DNA of 64,000 nt from positions 1 to 64,000 of the forward strand of contig NZ_JNXI01000025.1 of the NCBI RefSeq assembly GCF_000717055.1. Reading direction: 5' to 3'. The DNA comes from Streptomyces iakyrus. GTDB lineage: Bacteria > Actinomycetota > Actinomycetes > Streptomycetales > Streptomycetaceae. The position numbers and the translations under genes are program-made. Positions 60,119-64,000 of the stretch are shown piece by piece (position 1 is the stretch's first letter; the number at the start of each line of letters is the position of its first letter). The notes below the pieces were generated by a model. It was not told the origin of the DNA, did no database searches, and was given only the letters and a program-made list of their open reading frames with translations.

Positions 60119-60718
60119 ATGGACGTGGGGGCGGTCTTGATTGCCGTGGCCGGTGTGGCGGGGACGCTGGGAGGTGCTCTGCTCACCCAGCGCGGGGCCG
60201 AGAAGGCCAAGCGGCGTGAGCTGGAGATGGCGCAGGCGCTCCAGGAAGCGCGCGAGAGCCGTGAGCTGCGGCGCCGGTGCTACTCGGAGCTGCACCGCGA
60301 CGCACGGCAGTTCTGCACGGCGCTCAGCCGGCATCTGTACGTCATGCGCGACCGCACGCCCGGTGACGAGGACGTCCAGGCGCTGGAATCCGCGAAGGGC
60401 GCGTACCGCGACCGCTGGTCCGAGGCGCTGATGATCGCGCCCGACGGCGTGATCGCCCCCGCGCAGGAGGTGAACCGGGCCCTGAACAAGGTCTACGGGC
60501 ACGTCAAGCGCCTGGAGCAGGGAAACCCGCGGCCCGGTGAGGACCTGCACGCAGCGGCGGTGGCGCAGCACGGCATCTGGTCCCTCGTGGCGGACATGAG
60601 GGACGCGATGCGGCGTGACCTGGGGGTGGCCGGGGAGGCCGGGGTGCGGTTGCGGTCCTCCTCCGAGGTCGCCGACGCCCTGCTCCACGACTTCGAGGAG
60701 CCGGACCGCACCCCGTGA
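60119..60718 (+). CDS. Hypothetical protein with N-terminal membrane helix
   Basis: The 199-residue protein has one hydrophobic helix (AVLIAVAGVAGTLGGALL, residues 4-21), then a long charged coiled-coil (KAKRRELEMAQALQEARESR) and a helical rest. It has no recognised domain and could be a membrane-tethered regulator or structural protein. It lies 9 bp after the HATPase stop and may be co-transcribed with it. Confidence 0.65.
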   Translation: MDVGAVLIAVAGVAGTLGGALLTQRGAEKAKRRELEMAQALQEARESRELRRRCYSELHRDARQFCTALSRHLYVMRDRTPGDEDVQALESAKGAYRDRWSEALMIAPDGVIAPAQEVNRALNKVYGHVKRLEQGNPRPGEDLHAAAVAQHGIWSLVADMRDAMRRDLGVAGEAGVRLRSSSEVADALLHDFEEPDRTP

Positions 60719-60736
60719 CGGAGACGCCGGAAGCGC

Positions 60737-61576
60737 TCAGCGCAGCCGGTCCACGTACATGTCCGTCCCCGGCACCGTCGGGACGAACGGCGCCACCAGC
60801 TCCACCCTGCCCAGCCCCGATTCCGCCACCGCCGCGTCGAGGCCGGTGAAGTACGGCTCCCAGCACTCCCCCGGGTCGGTCTGGAGGAACCACAGGAGCG
60901 TCAGGCGGGTGTCGACGCCCTCGACCTGTTTCACGTAGGTCATGCGGTCGCCCGGGAGGGGCGTCGGGCTGAAGACCGTCACCAGGGCTGCCGGAGAGCC
61001 CGCCAGGCGCTTGGGGAGGTGGCGGGTGCGCAGCCACTCCAGGAGCGGGGCGCGCTGCTCGGGGGTGTCCGCCTCGACGACCTGGAGGACCAGGCCCGCG
61101 TAGGGGTGGTCGAGGGCGTGGACGTCCCGCGGGCCGGCCGCTCCGTCGCGGTACACCGTCGCCTCGTGGTTCTGGAACGCCGTGAGGACGTGCGTGCGGT
61201 CGTGGTAGACGCGGGCGTCCCGGTTGAGGCGCTTGTTGACGGCGACGGTCCAGCGCATGTGGTCGTCGTAGCGGCCGGCGGTGATCCAGTACGTGGAGAG
61301 GTAGCAGCCGGCGGTGACGGGCTGGGCGATCGCCGACTTCTCGGGGTAGCGCAGGAGTTGGAGGTCGCGGGTCGCCACCCAGCGGCGGCCCGCCTGCATC
61401 CAGGGCATGGCCATCGCGCCGGCGTAGTAGTGGTCGTCCTCGTACCAGCGGTTGTACGCGTACTCATGGCCGGGATGCGGCTCGACCATGGTGATGAGGG
61501 CGTGCCCGGGGTGGGTGCCGTAGGGGCCGACGGCGGCCAGTTCGGCGTACAGCTCGCTGCGGGTGTCCTCGCTCAT
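60737..61576 (-). CDS. Dimeric alpha-beta-barrel-like (EthD/DUF4286-type) protein
   Basis: The 279-residue protein starts at ATG 61576 (AAGGGGAAG upstream). Its N-half VEPHPGHEYAYNRWYEDDHYYAG resembles the N-x-W-Y-D/E-x-H segment of EthD/ABM ferredoxin-like domains. A second half with LHPTRTRH-like LEWLRTRHLPKRL suggests a duplicated fold. Such domains occur in small-molecule degradation, but the identity is weak. It is divergent from the SDR across an operator, so it belongs to the regulon. Confidence 0.55.
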   Translation of the reverse strand: MSEDTRSELYAELAAVGPYGTHPGHALITMVEPHPGHEYAYNRWYEDDHYYAGAMAMPWMQAGRRWVATRDLQLLRYPEKSAIAQPVTAGCYLSTYWITAGRYDDHMRWTVAVNKRLNRDARVYHDRTHVLTAFQNHEATVYRDGAAGPRDVHALDHPYAGLVLQVVEADTPEQRAPLLEWLRTRHLPKRLAGSPAALVTVFSPTPLPGDRMTYVKQVEGVDTRLTLLWFLQTDPGECWEPYFTGLDAAVAESGLGRVELVAPFVPTVPGTDMYVDRLR

Positions 61577-61609
61577 GCTCTTCCCCTTCGTCGGTGGCTG
61601 ACCCATACT

Positions 61610-61624
61610 CTGACGCTCCGTCAG
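61610..61624. promoter_or_regulatory. Regulon operator in a divergent promoter
   Basis: CTGACGCTCCGTCAG is a perfect palindrome followed by AT, in the 85-bp gap between divergent starts (33 bp to the left gene, 37 bp to the right SDR). It is the most distant member of the set, about 60 kb from the first. Confidence 0.75.
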
Positions 61625-61661
61625 ATGTAGCGCCAGGGTTCCGCTCCGGGGAGGTCCTGCC

Positions 61662-62447
61662 ATGTCACTGCTCGCGGGGAAGACGGTCGTCGTGTCGGGG
61701 GTCGGGGCCGGGCTCGGACGGCAGGTCGCGGCGGCCGTCGTGCGGGACGGCGGGCGGGCCGTGCTCGGGGCCCGCACGGAGGCGAGCCTGGCGAAGACGG
61801 CCGCCGAGGTCGATCCCGGCGGGGTGTGTACCGCGTACCGGGTCACGGACATACGCGACGAGGCGCAGTGCGAGGCGCTGGCCCGGCTGGCGCGGGAGCG
61901 GTTCGGCGGGATCGACGCCGTCGTGCATGTGGCCGCGCTGGACAGTTACTTCGGCGGGCTGGAGGACGCCGACTTCGAGTCCTGGCGGTCAGTGCTCGAC
62001 GTGAACCTGCTGGGCACGCTGCGGATGACCCGGGCCTGTTTGCCGTCGCTCAAACAGGGCGGCGGATCCGTGGTGTTCGTCGGGACGCAGTCCGCGGTGG
62101 CGGCCCCCTCGCAGGTGCGGCAGGCGGCGTACGCGGCGTCGAAGGGGGCGCTGACGAGTGCGATGTACTCGCTCGCGCGGGAGCTGGGACCCCACCGGAT
62201 CAGGGTCAACACCGTGCTGCCCGGCTGGATGTGGGGGCCGCCGGTGCAGGCGTACGTGCAGTTCGCGGCGCAGTCGGAGGGGGTGCCGGAGGCGGTCGTC
62301 CTGGAGCGGCTGACTGAGCGGATGGCGCTGCCGGATCTGGCCACGGACACGGATGTGGCCGACGCGGTGGCGTTCCTGGCGTCGGACAGGGCACGGGCGA
62401 TCACAGGACAGTCGTTGCTGGTCAACGCGGGGGAGCTGATGCGTTGA
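61662..62447 (+). CDS. Short-chain dehydrogenase/reductase
   Basis: The 261-residue SDR has a variant cofactor loop SGVGAGLG near 12-19, the catalytic region GTQSAVAAPSQVRQAAYAASKGA with YAASK (Tyr and Lys) near 163-167, and PGWMWGPPVQAY. The N-terminus VVVSGVGAGLGRQVA differs from the SDR at 38504. It would reduce or oxidise an alcohol/ketone intermediate and lies directly under an operator. Confidence 0.84.
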   Translation: MSLLAGKTVVVSGVGAGLGRQVAAAVVRDGGRAVLGARTEASLAKTAAEVDPGGVCTAYRVTDIRDEAQCEALARLARERFGGIDAVVHVAALDSYFGGLEDADFESWRSVLDVNLLGTLRMTRACLPSLKQGGGSVVFVGTQSAVAAPSQVRQAAYAASKGALTSAMYSLARELGPHRIRVNTVLPGWMWGPPVQAYVQFAAQSEGVPEAVVLERLTERMALPDLATDTDVADAVAFLASDRARAITGQSLLVNAGELMR

Positions 62448-62573
62448 GTTCATGTGGATGAACGGCGACCATCACACAGAACTTCTTTACCTCCCTTTGA
62501 CCTGACGATCACTTGTCGTGTTCACGCGGCAGCGCCCACGATGAGCGCCGGGCTGATCCCTGGGAGGGCGCAC

Positions 62574-64000
62574 ATGAACGGTCTCGACTGGGCCGTGCTC
62601 ATCGGCTACTTCGCCGTGATGGTCGCGATCGGCGTCTGGTCGCACAAACGCGTCGACAACGTCAGCGACTTCTTCACCGCCGGCGGCAAGATGCCGTGGT
62701 GGCTGTCCGGCATCTCGCACCACATGTCGGGCTACAGCGCGGTGATGTTCACCGGGTACGCGGGCATCGCCTACACCTACGGCGTCACGTCCTTCGTCAC
62801 CTGGTCCTTCCCCATCGCCCTGGGCATCGCCATCGGGTCGAAGCTGTTCGCCCCGCGCATCAACCGGCTGCGCTCCCGGCTCCACGTGGCCTCCCCGCTG
62901 GAGTACCTGAAGAACCGCTACGACCTCAAGACGCAGCAGGCGCTGGCCTGGTCGGGCATGCTGCTGAAGATCGTGGACGTGGGCGCGAAGTGGGCGGCGA
63001 TCGCGACGCTGCTGTCCGTCTTCACGGGCATCTCCCTCAATCAGGGCATCCTCATCACCGGCACCATCACCGCCGTCTACTGCACCATCGGCGGGCTCTG
63101 GGCGGACGCGCTGACCGAACTCGGCCAGTTCGTCATCCAGTTGCTGGCCGGCATCGCGATGTTCGTGGCGGTGTTCGTACGCCTCGACGATCACGGCGGC
63201 TTCTTCGGCGTCTGGGACTCGCCCGAACTCCAGGGCCACGAGAAGCCCCTGGTCGGCGAGTACGGCACGGTGTTCCTGCTGGCGTTCCTCTTCATCAAGC
63301 TCTTCGAGTACAACGGCGGCATGCTCAACCAGGCCCAGCGCTACATGGCCACGCCGAACGCCAAGGAGGCCGAGCGGTCGGCCCGCCTCTCGGCGATCCT
63401 CTGGCTGATCTGGCCGCTGGTGCTGTTCTTCCCCATGTGGATGTCACCGCTGCTGGTCGAGTCGCAGAAGCCGGACGGCTCGGACTCCTACGCCCTGATG
63501 ACCGAACAGCTCCTGCCGCACGGCCTGCTGGGCCTGGTCATCGTCGGCTTCTTCTCCCACACCATGGCCATGTGCTCCTCGGACGCCAACGCCATCGCCG
63601 CCGTCTTCACCCGGGACTGCGCGCCGGTGATCTGGGCACGGGCCCGGGCCTGGAACCAGAGCCAGGGCCTGCGGGTCGCCCGCATCGCGACGGTCGTCTT
63701 CCTCGGCCTGTCCATGGCGGCGGCGACGCAGGTCAACTCCCCCGCCTTCAAGGACATCATCACGGTCGTCATCAAGTGGGTGGCCGGTCTGATGGGCCCG
63801 ATGGCGATCCCGATGATGCTGGGCCTGCTGCGGGCGTTCCGCCGCTCCGGCCCGACGGCGGCCCTCGTCAGCTGGTCGATGGGTCTGCTCGCGTTCTGGC
63901 TGGTGAACTACCCGATCAGCTGGAACGTCGAGGGCGGCGTGCCGCTCCAGTACCAGGTCTCGATCCCGCTGGCGGTCTCGCTGGTCCTGTACATCCTCGT
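62574..64000 (+). CDS. Sodium:solute symporter (SSS family), truncated by window end
   Basis: About 475 residues are visible with no stop before the edge. The first helices begin at LDWAVLIGYFAVMVAIGVWS, followed by SDFFTAGGKMPWWLSGISHHMSGYSAVMFTGYAG, the SSS hallmark. Many hydrophobic helices follow. The SSS family carries sugars, organic acids, inositol and similar solutes with Na+. The ATG follows TGGGAGGG. It is not near an operator of the main family; the 126-bp gap shows no clear control site. Confidence 0.85.
   Translation, partial: MNGLDWAVLIGYFAVMVAIGVWSHKRVDNVSDFFTAGGKMPWWLSGISHHMSGYSAVMFTGYAGIAYTYGVTSFVTWSFPIALGIAIGSKLFAPRINRLRSRLHVASPLEYLKNRYDLKTQQALAWSGMLLKIVDVGAKWAAIATLLSVFTGISLNQGILITGTITAVYCTIGGLWADALTELGQFVIQLLAGIAMFVAVFVRLDDHGGFFGVWDSPELQGHEKPLVGEYGTVFLLAFLFIKLFEYNGGMLNQAQRYMATPNAKEAERSARLSAILWLIWPLVLFFPMWMSPLLVESQKPDGSDSYALMTEQLLPHGLLGLVIVGFFSHTMAMCSSDANAIAAVFTRDCAPVIWARARAWNQSQGLRVARIATVVFLGLSMAAATQVNSPAFKDIITVVIKWVAGLMGPMAIPMMLGLLRAFRRSGPTAALVSWSMGLLAFWLVNYPISWNVEGGVPLQYQVSIPLAVSLVLYIL

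Noticed and set aside
1..64000. CRISPR arrays, rRNA and tRNA genes
   Set aside because: No regularly spaced repeats, no tRNA-like T-arm (GTTCGA) context and no rRNA sequence were recognised on reading.

Overview
The window is very GC-rich actinobacterial chromosome, almost certainly Streptomyces. The evidence is GTG/TTG starts, pervasive ATGA/GTGA overlaps, complete afsK, afsS and afsR homologues, an F420 biosynthesis gene (fbiC), DUF397/DUF6879-type XRE modules and a bldA-type TTA codon. No rRNA, tRNA, CRISPR array, integrase or PKS/NRPS gene was seen.

Layout. (1) 1-11.3 kb: a TnpB-related fragment at the left edge, a methyltransferase with a doubtful 5' end, then catabolic genes (flavin reductase, enoyl-CoA hydratase, ADP-forming acyl-CoA synthetase, FAD monooxygenase, DoxX, DUF35) and small housekeeping or accessory genes. 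(2) 11.5-18.5 kb: a variable island with a radical SAM enzyme, a CYTH phosphatase/cyclase-like protein, two unknowns, an XRE-DUF5753 regulator with a DUF6879 partner, a PH-SHOCT protein and an Mrr-type nuclease. (3) 18.5-22.2 kb: thiolase-like protein, acyl-CoA dehydrogenase, deazaflavin oxidoreductase and a TetR regulator. (4) 23-36 kb: the global antibiotic regulators afsK, afsS and afsR. A second catabolic block (epoxide hydrolase, crotonase, DUF35, thiolase-like protein, AMP ligase, SMP-30) and a toxin-antitoxin pair lie between afsK and afsS. (5) 36-44 kb: two amidohydrolases, two luciferase-like oxidoreductases, SDR and aldehyde dehydrogenase. (6) 44-54 kb: secreted or metal-dependent hydrolases, an F420-type oxidoreductase, fbiC and a lipid-linked glycosylation trio. 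(7) 54-64 kb: a TetR-hydrolase divergon, a frameshifted STAND-TPR protein, a frameshifted HATPase, then another pair of catabolic genes and a sodium:solute symporter cut by the right edge.

The unifying signal is a palindrome, AT-CTGACG-N3-CGTCAG-AT, at twelve places spread over about 60 kb. It always lies within about 40 bp upstream of the start codon of a CoA-ester, flavin or F420 oxidoreductase or hydrolase gene. It ties apparently scattered genes into one probable regulon for breakdown of an unidentified hydrophobic or cyclic substrate. The route would be CoA activation, dehydrogenation, hydration, thiolase/DUF35 retro-aldol or thiolytic cleavage, flavin/F420 oxygenation or reduction, and ring or amide hydrolysis. 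The TetR protein at 21.5-22.2 kb is the best candidate regulator inside the window.

Two further local control circuits are visible. GATTGC direct repeats lie in front of both transcription units of the XRE island. A 38-bp inverted repeat lies between a TetR gene and an alpha/beta hydrolase. All functions are inferred from reading the sequence; no database search was run.
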